NCBI GenBank assembly: GCA_012744475.1
Contig: JAAYBV010000033.1
Location: forward strand, 1-48,462
Direction of reading: 5' to 3'
Source: Phycisphaerae bacterium
GTDB taxonomy: Bacteria; Planctomycetota; Phycisphaerae; Sedimentisphaerales; Anaerobacaceae
DNA: 48,462 nucleotides
Shown here: positions 25,428-36,300 of the stretch, piece after piece
How the letters are laid out: each line of letters starts with the position of its first letter
Position numbering within the stretch: the stretch's first letter is position 1
The notes under the pieces: generated by a model
Database searches by the model: none
What the model was told of the DNA's origin: nothing
The model's input: only the letters and a program-made list of their open reading frames with translations
Program-made: the position numbers and the translations under genes

Positions 25428-26540
25428 TCACGTCAGAAACCGCAGGAGGACCTCCTTGAAACAGGCTTGCCCGGCTTCGAGATCGGCCACGGCAATGTGC
25501 TCGTCGACCTGGTGGCACTGATTGGGCTTACCCGGTCCGTAGATGACGATCGGGGCGCCCAGCGGCGCCAGATGGGGCGCATCGGTGGTGAACCCGATCG
25601 CGTTGGTCAGGTCTACGTCCACTGCCGAGCAGAAGCCCTGGACGAACTCGCAGTCCGGATCGGTTTCCATGGCTCCCGCACAGCGGACGACGGACAGCGT
25701 CGCCTCGAACCGGGGGACCTCGGCGGTCAGGCGGGCGAGCATCCGCTCGACGTCGTAGCGGATGGCGTCGGTGTTCTGTCCCGGCAGGGTGCGGACGTCG
25801 ACGCCGATCGAGCATCGATCAGGGACGATGTTCATGGCCTCGCCGCCGCGGATGGTGTTGATGCTGACGGAACACTTGCCCAGTTCCGGATGCGGCGGGA
25901 AGTCGACTTCGTAGCGTTCGAGTTCCTCGATGACCCGGCGCATCGACACGATGGCGTTAACCCCTCGCTGCGGCATGGAGCTGTGGACCGCCCTGCCCCT
26001 GGTGGTGATTTCCAGCCAGAACAGGCCGCGATGGGCAGTGATGACCGCGAGGTCCGTGGGTTCCGGAATGATCACGCCGGCCGGCTTGGTCAACCGGGAA
26101 AGGTCCGCCGCGAATCGCTGCACTCCCGCGCTGTCCGTCTCTTCGCCGGCGGTGGCGGCAAAGACGATGTCGCCCTGGAGTTCGGCGCCGGAGGCGACCA
26201 CCTCGCAGATCGCGCCGATCGCCGCGGCGATTGGGCCTTTCATGTCTACGGCGCCGCGCCCGTAGACCTTTCCGTTCACTTCCCGGCCCTCGAAGGCGGG
26301 ATACGTCCAGGGGTCCTCGCCCGGTCCGACCACGTCGAGATGGCAGACGAACAGCAGGCCCGGCCGTTTCCCGGCCGATGGAACGCGGGCGATGACGTTG
26401 GCCCGGTTTCGGTCCCACGAATCGATCCGACAGTCTACGCCGTACCGCTGGAAATGGGTGGCGATCACCTCCGCCGCAGCCTGCTCCCCCGTATCGAGAG
26501 TGGATCGGGCCCGAATCAGTTGTTGCAGCAAGTCTTTCAT
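25428..26540 (-). CDS. M20 family metallopeptidase (ArgE/DapE-like)
   Basis: 370 residues from ATG 26540. The metal ligands are in family order: His in FVCHLDVVGPG, Asp in GRGAVDMKG, the Glu pair in AGEETDSAG, Glu/Asp in PEPTDLAV, and His near the C-terminus in NQCHQVDEH. The dimerisation lid sits between. Members remove N-acyl or N-succinyl groups from amino acids (ArgE, DapE) or cleave dipeptides; the specificity cannot be read. DapE and acetylornithine deacetylase are both possible, so no symbol is given. Its neighbours do not form an Arg or Lys operon. Confidence 0.9.
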   Translation of the reverse strand: MKDLLQQLIRARSTLDTGEQAAAEVIATHFQRYGVDCRIDSWDRNRANVIARVPSAGKRPGLLFVCHLDVVGPGEDPWTYPAFEGREVNGKVYGRGAVDMKGPIAAAIGAICEVVASGAELQGDIVFAATAGEETDSAGVQRFAADLSRLTKPAGVIIPEPTDLAVITAHRGLFWLEITTRGRAVHSSMPQRGVNAIVSMRRVIEELERYEVDFPPHPELGKCSVSINTIRGGEAMNIVPDRCSIGVDVRTLPGQNTDAIRYDVERMLARLTAEVPRFEATLSVVRCAGAMETDPDCEFVQGFCSAVDVDLTNAIGFTTDAPHLAPLGAPIVIYGPGKPNQCHQVDEHIAVADLEAGQACFKEVLLRFLT

Positions 26541-26549
26541 GGCCCGCCA

Positions 26550-26577
26550 ATTATACACGAAGTCCCCGGCGAAGCAA
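26550..26577 (-). promoter_or_regulatory. Promoter of the M20 peptidase gene, probably leaderless or nearly so
   Basis: On the minus strand, TTGCTT (26572-26577), a 16-bp spacer and a perfect TATAAT (26550-26555). Only nine bases separate the -10 box from ATG 26540, so transcription would start at or within a few bases of the start codon. No Shine-Dalgarno sequence fits. Confidence 0.6.
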
Positions 26578-26666
26578 CCGGCGTGTCCCACGCCCTTTCG
26601 GACCGTAGCGACGAGTGCCGCCGATGAGCCACGTCAAAAATATCTCACAAACACGCGATGTTTCTA

Positions 26667-26695
26667 TTGCGGACGGCGGAGTATCCGCCCATAAT
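26667..26695 (+). promoter_or_regulatory. Promoter of the zinc-ribbon protein gene with palindrome in the spacer
   Basis: TTGCGG (26667-26672), a 17-bp spacer and CATAAT (26690-26695; 5 of 6). The spacer holds the perfect inverted repeat GGCGGA-GTA-TCCGCC (26675-26689). It lies 39 bp before the ATG at 26735. The inverted repeat could be a repressor or activator site. Confidence 0.5.
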
Positions 26696-26734
26696 TCAGG
26701 ATTAAAAGGTTGTGGCTCGACCAGAGGAGCATAA

Positions 26735-27469
26735 ATGGGACCTGTACTGAACGGGTTGATAAAACTTCAGAGTGTGGAAAACCGCTTGCGTGCCGCCAAG
26801 GCCAAGCTTGCCCGTTGTCGAAGAAGCGTCATCGTCCAGGAAAACCAGGTTCGAAGCCTCCAGAGCGCCCTGGAGGCCAAGAAGGAGGAGGCTCAGCTCA
26901 CCAAGGTGCAGTGCGACCGTCTGGAGCTGGAACTCAAGTCACGAGATGCCGAGGTCAACAAGCTTCGCGCTTCGCTGAACACCGCCAAGACGAACAAGGA
27001 GTACGCCGCCGTTCTGACCATGCTGAATACGACCAAGGCGGACAACTCGAAGATCGAGGCGCAGATCCTGGAGTTGATGAAGGCGGTCGAGGCCGACGAA
27101 GAAGAGTCTGCGGCCATCCGCAAGCAGATTGAAGAGCAGATTCAGGTGCTGGAGGACATTCGCAAGAAGGCCGACAGCTCGGCCGGCGAACACGAGGCGG
27201 AGATCGCCAAGATTCAGGCCGAGTGGAATGAGGTCGCCAAGGGTATTCCCGCCAAAGCGCTGGCCGTCTTCAAACGCGTGGCCGACACGTACGACGGTGA
27301 GGCGGTGGTGAAGATCGACGAGCAGGAGGGCCGCTCGGGCGCCTACAGTTGCGGCGGGTGTTTCATGGGGGTCACCGCCGAGTCGGTCAATCTGCTGATG
27401 ACGCGGGACGACATCATTCGCTGCTCCAATTGCACGAGAATCCTGGTGCTCGGCGAGTCTACGGACTGA
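26735..27469 (+). CDS. Coiled-coil protein with C4 zinc ribbon (DUF164/CT398-like)
   Basis: 244 residues; AGAGGAG six bases before the ATG fixes the start. Residues 1-170 form a long antiparallel coiled coil (repeated heptads rich in Leu, Glu and Lys). The family phrase LNTAKTNKEYAAVLTMLN is in the middle. The C-terminus has a four-cysteine zinc ribbon, CGGC ... CSNC, in YSCGGCFMGVTAESVN and IIRCSNCTRILV. Members of this family occur in most bacterial phyla and are thought to bind nucleic acid or assist assembly; the role is not firmly known to me. It is followed by the RNase H fusion gene at 46 bp. Confidence 0.88.
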   Translation: MGPVLNGLIKLQSVENRLRAAKAKLARCRRSVIVQENQVRSLQSALEAKKEEAQLTKVQCDRLELELKSRDAEVNKLRASLNTAKTNKEYAAVLTMLNTTKADNSKIEAQILELMKAVEADEEESAAIRKQIEEQIQVLEDIRKKADSSAGEHEAEIAKIQAEWNEVAKGIPAKALAVFKRVADTYDGEAVVKIDEQEGRSGAYSCGGCFMGVTAESVNLLMTRDDIIRCSNCTRILVLGESTD

Positions 27470-27515
27470 GCGGGCCGATCACCATCGTCGCTTCTTTGTT
27501 TGGGGAGGAACGCCG

Positions 27516-28601
27516 TTGTCTGCCAAGCTGATTGTCCATACCGACGGCGGCAGCCGGGGCAATCCGGGTCCCGCCGCCGCAGGCTTCGTTCTCGATGATT
27601 CCGACGGTCGCCGCCTGGCAGCCCGGGCGTTCTTCCTCGGCGAATCGACCAACAACGTTGCTGAGTACACCGCCCTCGTCCGGGCGCTGCAGGCCGCCAG
27701 CGAGTTCGGCGCCGGACGGGTCACGGTTTTCAGCGACAGCGAGCTGCTCGTCCGCCAGATCAACGGCCGGTACAAGGTCAAGAGCGACCTGATCCGGCCG
27801 CTTTTCGACGAGGCCACGGCTTTGATGAGCCGGTTCGAGAACTGCGAGGTCCGACACGTCCGACGCGAGAAGAACGAAGACGCCGACTGCTTGGTCAACC
27901 GGGCGCTGGACGCCGAGCGCGACATCGACGAGACGCCCGGGGCCCCCAGTTCGGCCCGCGACGCCTCGTCCGATCCATCGGGTCCGCCGCTTCGCCTGGG
28001 CGTCCTTATCAGTGGTGGCGGCCGCACCATGGTCAATATCCTCGACGAGATCAGGAAAGGCCGGCTCCACGCGGAAATCGCCGTTGTAATCAGCTCCCGC
28101 TCGACGGTGGCCGGCGTTTCCAGGGCCCGCGATGCCGGAGTGCCGCTGGAGACCGTCCGCAAGAAGGATTACCCCGACGTGGACGCGTTCAGCCGAAGGA
28201 TCGAAGAGGTCCTCGCCGCCGCCGGCGTGGATCTGGTTGTGCAGGGCGGCTGGCTTTGCCTCTGGAAGATCCCCCGGCAATACGAGAATCGCGTCCTGAA
28301 CATCCACCCCGCTCTGCTGCCAAGCTTCGGCGGCCAGGGCATGTGGGGCCACCACGTGCACGAGGCGGTGCTCGCCGCCGGATGCAAAGTCAGCGGCTGC
28401 ACGGTCCACTTCTGCACCAACGAGTACGACAGCGGGCCTATCGTCATTCAGCGAACTTGTCCGGTGCTCGATGACGATACGCCTGACGCGCTGGCCGAGC
28501 GCGTCTTCGAGCAGGAGTGCATCGCCTATCCGCAGGCGATCAGGCTGTTTGCCCAGGGCAAGTTGCGGATCGAAGGCCGGCGCGTGAGAGTCATCGCATA
28601 G
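27516..28601 (+). CDS. Fusion of RNase HI-like domain and PurN-like formyltransferase domain
   Basis: 361 residues from a TTG start with GGGGAGGAA six bases upstream. Residues 1-135 are an RNase HI fold: D10 in HTDGGSRGNPGP, E50 in NNVAEYTAL, D74 in VFSDSELLV and a last Asp in KNEDADCL, so all four metal ligands are kept. After an acidic/Ser linker, residues 156-361 form a formyltransferase: GVLISGGGRTM, NIHPALLPSFGG with the catalytic Asn and His, and the catalytic Asp in NEYDSGPIV. In E. coli PurN the phosphate loop is GSN; here it is GRT. The second half is expected to act on GAR or a related amine using formyl-THF. No stop or frameshift separates the halves. Confidence 0.88.
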   Translation: MSAKLIVHTDGGSRGNPGPAAAGFVLDDSDGRRLAARAFFLGESTNNVAEYTALVRALQAASEFGAGRVTVFSDSELLVRQINGRYKVKSDLIRPLFDEATALMSRFENCEVRHVRREKNEDADCLVNRALDAERDIDETPGAPSSARDASSDPSGPPLRLGVLISGGGRTMVNILDEIRKGRLHAEIAVVISSRSTVAGVSRARDAGVPLETVRKKDYPDVDAFSRRIEEVLAAAGVDLVVQGGWLCLWKIPRQYENRVLNIHPALLPSFGGQGMWGHHVHEAVLAAGCKVSGCTVHFCTNEYDSGPIVIQRTCPVLDDDTPDALAERVFEQECIAYPQAIRLFAQGKLRIEGRRVRVIA

Positions 28602-28624
28602 CGGCCGGCGGGCAGGGGGATGCC

Positions 28625-29089
28625 GTGACGCCATACAAACGATCGCTGTTGATCCAGTTCATCGTCGTTCTGCTGGCGACTGTCGCCGCTGTCGTCGCAA
28701 TGCTGCACCTGAAAGACTACGTCAACCGCTCCGAGGCGATGCGCGCGATGACCCAGCTTGGACAGCGCGTCCTGGCCCACCGCTCCGAGCGCGGCTCGCT
28801 GCCCTCGCAATCGTTCATTGACGACGTCAAGGACGACGTGGACGGCGCTGTGCGGATCGGCAACGTGCGTTACCGCGCGCTCTGGATCGGCCCCGACGCT
28901 CCGGCCGGGACCATCCTGGCCTACTCCGAGAAACGCCACCCTTCGTCCTTCCTCGACGACGGCTTTGTTGTCCTGCGACTCGACGGCTCCGTCGAGTGGA
29001 TGCCCTCCGCCCAGTTTGCCGACCTCTTCGCCACCCAGCGAACCGACGCCGAAGTCGAGTCTCTCAGCGGAGGGGCAGAAGCCGACTGA
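28625..29089 (+). CDS. Single-pass membrane-anchored protein, hypothetical
   Basis: 154 residues from GTG 28625, preceded by AGGGGGA. A cytoplasmic YKR is followed by a transmembrane segment (LLIQFIVVLLATVAAVVAML), then a soluble domain of about 120 residues. That domain contains LGQRVLAHRSERGSLPSQ, VRYRALWIGPDAPAGTILAY and DDGFVVLRLDGSVEWMP. The layout (N-terminal helix, then a small beta domain ending in a DG-x-V strand) recalls a pseudopilin-like protein, but there is no prepilin peptidase site. Its stop is 126 bp from the convergent clpC end. Confidence 0.7.
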   Translation: MTPYKRSLLIQFIVVLLATVAAVVAMLHLKDYVNRSEAMRAMTQLGQRVLAHRSERGSLPSQSFIDDVKDDVDGAVRIGNVRYRALWIGPDAPAGTILAYSEKRHPSSFLDDGFVVLRLDGSVEWMPSAQFADLFATQRTDAEVESLSGGAEAD

Positions 29090-29152
29090 AGTCGCGTCGC
29101 AGCTTTGGCGCCGGGATTCTGCAACTGTCCACCGACGCGAGTCGCACCTTGG

Positions 29153-29192
29153 GAAAAGGAAAGGCCGTGGTCAGGGGGCTGACACACGGCCT
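29153..29192 (-). terminator. clpC terminator
   Basis: Stem AGGCCGTG (29162-29169) with CACGGCCT (29185-29192), extended by GTCAG (29170-29174) with CTGAC (29179-29183), a one-base bulge and a GGGG loop. On the minus strand it is followed by TTTCCTTTTCC (the complement of 29153-29163), a loose T-tract. It lies between the convergent ends of clpC and the 28625 gene and could stop both. Confidence 0.65.
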
Positions 29193-29215
29193 GTGGGTTC
29201 GGTTGAGACGTCGCG

Positions 29216-31723
<2,508 letters not shown>

Positions 31724-31809
31724 ATCCGTTAAACCCGCTCCAAAGAATGTCCGTTTTCGTCCGGTTTCTGCGGCCCAGGAACCACCCCAGATTCCCTGCT
31801 CATCGCTAC

Positions 31810-31838
31810 GTTATCTCATGATCGCCGCGTTCTGTCAA
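31810..31838 (-). promoter_or_regulatory. clpC promoter
   Basis: On the minus strand, a perfect TTGACA (31833-31838), a 17-bp spacer and GATAAC (31810-31815). The predicted start leaves an untranslated leader of about 80 bases before ATG 31723. There is no CIRCE or CtsR-type operator around it, so regulation by the classical Firmicute heat-shock repressors is not supported. Confidence 0.6.
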
Positions 31839-32099
31839 CTCAGCGAATTCGATAAAGGTCCGCATGCCGAGCGGGTCTGCATCGCCAATGAGTACGTTGC
31901 GTAACCGTTAGTTATATGACGCAAAGGGCCTCCGTGTTCATCCAGGCCAGGGGCCTACCCCCTGGATACCGTAGGTATCGGCAAAATCCACCGGAAACTT
32001 TCCTGCCCCCGGGGCGCAAAGCCCATCTTCTTCACTGGATTTGTGAAATGCGCCGGTTTCGGGCGCCCGGAGGTTTTTGGGACCCGCGTTTCGCGCCCC

Positions 32100-32125
32100 G
32101 TTTGTAGTGACGCCGTCAGGCGTTA
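32100..32125. repeat. Half copy of the dispersed GTTTGTAGTG element
   Basis: GTTTGTAGTGACGCC plus the following CAGGCGTT segment matches the reverse complement of 664-688 with about one mismatch. The opposite end is missing here. It sits in the 460-bp gap between clpC and the coiled-coil gene at 32186. The rest of that gap holds the clpC promoter and a short GATACC-GTA-GGTATC palindrome at 31965-31979, and no gene that I can see. Confidence 0.5.
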
Positions 32126-32185
32126 CGCGCTCACGGGTACACTGCGAAGGGCTGCCGCACCGACGTGTGTATTCCCCCATGCGGA

Positions 32186-32455
32186 CTACTTGTCGTCGTG
32201 GTTGCTCTCTTCGAGGAGCTTGCGCAGATACGCGTTCTCGCGCCGCGTCGCCTCCAGATCGAAGGCCTGGTACTTGATGCAAACTCGAAGATAGTCGAGC
32301 AGTTCCTGGAGCGTGTCGATGCTCTTCTGGAGTTCTTTGCGATTGGCCTCGGCCTGTTTGGCAAGGTCCGCTAATTTCTTGTGATTCGGATCGGTGCTTT
32401 CGCCGAATTGCTTGACCAACTCGTTCAGCGCACCTTCCAGACTGGCCTCATCCAT
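32186..32455 (-). CDS. Short helical coiled-coil protein, hypothetical
   Basis: 89 residues from ATG 32455, placed by GGAGGAGG five bases upstream; a GTG immediately before it is in frame but too close. The product is almost all helix with heptads (EASLEGALNELVKQF, LADLAKQAEANRKELQKS, LEATRRENAYLRKLL). It is acidic and lacks a signal peptide. I do not recognise a named family; it may act as a small scaffold or regulator. It is 269 bp from an open frame on either side. Confidence 0.65.
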   Translation of the reverse strand: MDEASLEGALNELVKQFGESTDPNHKKLADLAKQAEANRKELQKSIDTLQELLDYLRVCIKYQAFDLEATRRENAYLRKLLEESNHDDK

Positions 32456-32768
32456 CACAACCTCCTCCAGTAGCTTTCACATCGGTGTGCCGCCCCAAGT
32501 CCATGGGCGCATTGTACCAGAAGGGGCCATCGAAAAGAAGCGCATTTGGAGCGGTTTTGGCCTCCATTTGTCATGTCGGCGGTCGTAGGACGCCGGAGGC
32601 GATGGCGTGTGTCGGGCGTAGGGTCTGCATGCGATTTGACGGAAAGTCATTCCGTTCCGATTGTGGCGACGGGCTGGTTTCTTTTGGCACGGCGATACCG
32701 AACCCCTACCATGGACGTCTCAGTTTGTGGATGGTCCATCCGGCCCAGTGTCGCGTTTGGGAAGATCG

Positions 32769-33311
32769 ATGTGCAGTGAGAAAGCATTGCTGGACAAGGC
32801 CGCCCGGGGGTGCAGGGATTCCCTGTGCCAGATTTATGAGACGCACAAGGACCACCTGCTGACCCTGGCCCGAGGGCTCTGCGGCGACCGAAGCACGGCC
32901 GAAGACGTTGTGCACGATGTCTTCGTGGCCTTTGCCATGAGTCTGCCCCGGCTGCGCGTGAAGACGAGCCTCAAGGGCTACCTGAGCGTCAGCGTGTGCA
33001 ACCGGGTGCGCGATCTGGCCCGGACCGAGATGCGACGGCGTCGCGATCCGGGCCGTTTCGATCCCGGCCCGGCCGACACGGCTGCCCCGGACGCCCATGC
33101 GGCGGACGCCGAGTTGACCGATCGCCTGCGTGCGGCTCTGGAGCACGTGCCTCTCGATCAACGGGAGGTCCTGCTGCTGCGTGCCCAGGCGGGACTGACC
33201 TTCGAGCAGATCGCGCAGCATCAAGGGATCTCCTCCAACACCGCGCGCGGACGGTATCGATACGGAATCGACAAGCTACGGTCGCTGCTGAATAGAGGGT
33301 GCGAACGATGA
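32769..33311 (+). CDS. RNA polymerase sigma factor, ECF subfamily
   Basis: 180 residues from ATG 32769, preceded by GGGAAG. Region 2 is readable as CQIYETHKDHLLTLARGLCGDRSTAEDVVHDVFVAF, with the acidic -10-binding helix in AEDVVHDVF. Region 4 carries LDQREVLLLRAQAGLTFEQIAQHQGISSNTARGRYRYGIDKL, the -35-reading helix-turn-helix. There is a charged linker with RRRRDPG between. Its stop overlaps the next start by four bases (ATGA, 33308-33311), so it is almost certainly regulated by, or controls, that large membrane protein. A candidate autogenous promoter is not obvious. Confidence 0.92.
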   Translation: MCSEKALLDKAARGCRDSLCQIYETHKDHLLTLARGLCGDRSTAEDVVHDVFVAFAMSLPRLRVKTSLKGYLSVSVCNRVRDLARTEMRRRRDPGRFDPGPADTAAPDAHAADAELTDRLRAALEHVPLDQREVLLLRAQAGLTFEQIAQHQGISSNTARGRYRYGIDKLRSLLNRGCER

Positions 33312-36300
33312 GACCGGCAGAGCAACAGATAGAACGGCTTCTCGCAGGATTGCAGGACCACGCCTCGTCGGCCTTCGACGAGCGGACGCTGCGGGATATG
33401 TTCGCGGCCCTGGAAACCTCTACAGGCGGATTCCCTGCGCGTCGCTGGCAGGATATTCGGAGAGCGATCATGCACAGTCGAATTACGAAATTGGCGGCCG
33501 CAGCGGTGCTGATACTGGCCGTCCTGCTGCTGGTCCGCCACCTGACGGGTCGCGAATCGACCGTCACGCCGGCAGGCAGAGACCATACCATTGCCCAAGA
33601 AACCCAGAGTCCAGATGCTCCGGGGGCCTCTGAAGCCTCTCTGGAAAAGGAACGCGAACGCCTGGCCCTGGAACTCGCCACCGCCCAGGAACTCTTCGCC
33701 CAGACGGACGTGAAGGGATTGCTGCACCTGCTCGACACCGGACTGGAGCCGACCAGGATCGCCATCGCGGGCTACCTGGCCCAGATCGGCGATGAGTCGG
33801 CCCTGCCGGCCCTGCAGAGACTGGCCGACCAGTGGCAGGGGCCTGCGGACGACAATCCGTTCCAACGGAGTGTCGAACAGATCCGAATCGCGGTTCCGGA
33901 AGAGAACCAGACGGACGCCGAGGATTTGTCTACGACACAGCCGCAGGTGCCGGCTGGCGGGGTTGCTGTGCCCGACGGTCCGCACATTGTGGTCCGTGTG
34001 ATGGAGAAGGCCACCGGCCGGCCAATCCCGCGGGCGACCATCCAGGCCCGAATGGGCAGCGAGAGCGGGACGCACGCCGCCGACGATCTCGGGGTGTTCG
34101 TCTTCAACCTCAGTGAATCGATCCCCGACCAGGTGAGGATCGCCACGCCCCACGAGGGATACGTCTGCCAGGGCGTAACCCTTCAGGGCCTGAGCCGGGA
34201 GAAACTGCCAAAGACGGTCGAGTTCTCGCTTGAGAAGGGGATTATCATCGGAGGCCTCGTCCAGGACGAGGAAGGCCGGCCCGTCGAAGGCGCCAGTGTC
34301 CAGTCGTATATCGGCGAGGAGCAACAGTTCGATCGGCCCTGCGTCAGCGTGCGCATCGAATTGACGACCGACGCCGAGGGACGCTGGCGCGCGGGGGGTG
34401 TGCCGCGCGAGGTCAATCGCCTGTGGTTCTTCAACGTGTACCATCCTCAGTTTGCCGACGGTGGCTTCGAAATGCCCCGAGACCTGAAGCTGGGCGATCT
34501 CCGTGCCGAACAGGCGGTCATGGTGCTTGCGCAGGGCATCGACGTGATCGGTCGGGTGATGGACCTGGCCGGCAAGCCCATCGCCGGCGCCGAACTGCTG
34601 GTGGGTAGCGACTACTTCGCCCGCGATTGGACGCAGACCGACGACGCGGGCCATTTCGAGTTCCGACACCTGCGTTCGTGGAACCAGTCCTTCCTGCTGA
34701 CCGTCCAGGCCCCGGGCTTTGCGCCCCAGCGGAGGGAACTGCCCTCGGTGAAGGACTTGGCGCCGCTGGACTTTGTCCTGGAGCCGGCCAGGCTCCTGAT
34801 CGGCCGCGTCGTTGACTCGGCGGGCAGACCCATCGCGGATGCCTTCCTCAGCACGGAAGACTGGAATGGCTGGCGCACGGTCAAGTGGCAGGGCCGCACA
34901 GACTCCAACGGCATGTTCGTCTGGGATTACCCGCCTCATGATGCGATCGCAATTCGTATCAGCAAATCGGGCTATCGAGAGTTTGAGAGGGAGGTCGTTG
35001 CCGATGATCGGGAGCAGACCTTCGTTTTGGCCCGGCCCACGACGATCCAAGGCTCGGTCACCGACAGCGAGACCGGCCGGACAGTCGATCGGTTCAAGCT
35101 GACCCCCGGTGCCCGTTGGCCCGGTGGTACGCGTGCCACATGGGAGACGTCGGAAGGTTGGGTCCAGTGGTTCACGGACGGTCGGTACAGCTACACGTTC
35201 TCCGGCGACGCCGGCGCCTACGCGGTCCGCATTGAGGCCGAAGGCTGCCTGCCCGTTGAATCACCGTTCGTCGACGCCAACGAGTCGGAGGTCACCATCG
35301 ACATCGCTCTGACCAAGGGGCAGGGTCCCTCCGGCTACGTGCTCGACGCCAACGGCGCAGCGGTCGAGGGCGCCGAAGTCTTCTGGGAGAAAACGATACA
35401 GATCACCAATGGGCAGATGGTGAACCGGAGCGCTCTGCCCTCTGTCACGACCGACAGCGAGGGACGTTTTGCGTTCAAGCCGGAGGAGCGGACGGACCCA
35501 TTTGTGGCAATCAGCGATCGTGGCATCGGCTTTGCCTCCTATGATGAGCTTGTCCATGACGGGGTCATCATGCTGACGCCGTGGGCTCGCGTCCATGGCG
35601 AGCTGCGCGTCGGCACGCGGCCCGGGGCAGACCGGGTGTTGCAGCTCATGGCCCAGCATCGTTTCGTGCCGGAGTACGTGGCCCCGATCTACGCGAATGC
35701 GACGACGGATGAGAGCGGTCGATTCACGTATGACCGCGTCTATCCGGGCCCGTTCTCGCTGTACAACCAGACGTATGAAGTCGCGCCCGGACAGACGCTG
35801 GAATTGCACCTCGGCGGGACCGGCCGCACGGTCAGAGGCGCTTTGGCTGTCCCAGGCCCAGCGAATCTCCCCATCTGGGCCAACCTGGAGCTTGTCAGGT
35901 TGAGGGAGCCGGTACCGTTTGACAAGTACCCGATGCCGCCGGGATACGAACGGATGAGCGCCGACGAGGTTGACGCGTGGTTCGAGCGCTTCGGACAAAC
36001 TGCTGAGGGTCAGGCCTACGCCGCCTGGCTGGAGGAGAACTATCCGCAATCAGCCCCGCACCTGCGCGTCGAGGTCGACGGCCGGTCTGCCTTCCGCGTG
36101 GACAACGTCGAGCCGGGGGTCTATGCGCTGAAGGGGCTTATCCGGCCGGCGCCGACACATGACAGCTCGCGCATCCATGAGATCATCGGGCGGCTCTGGC
36201 ACGAGGTTGTAGTGCCGCCGTCTGCCGGCGACGCAGAGATGGATGTGCCGCTCGATCTCGGTACGCTGGCGGTCCTGCCGGGCGATCTGATGGTCGGGGA

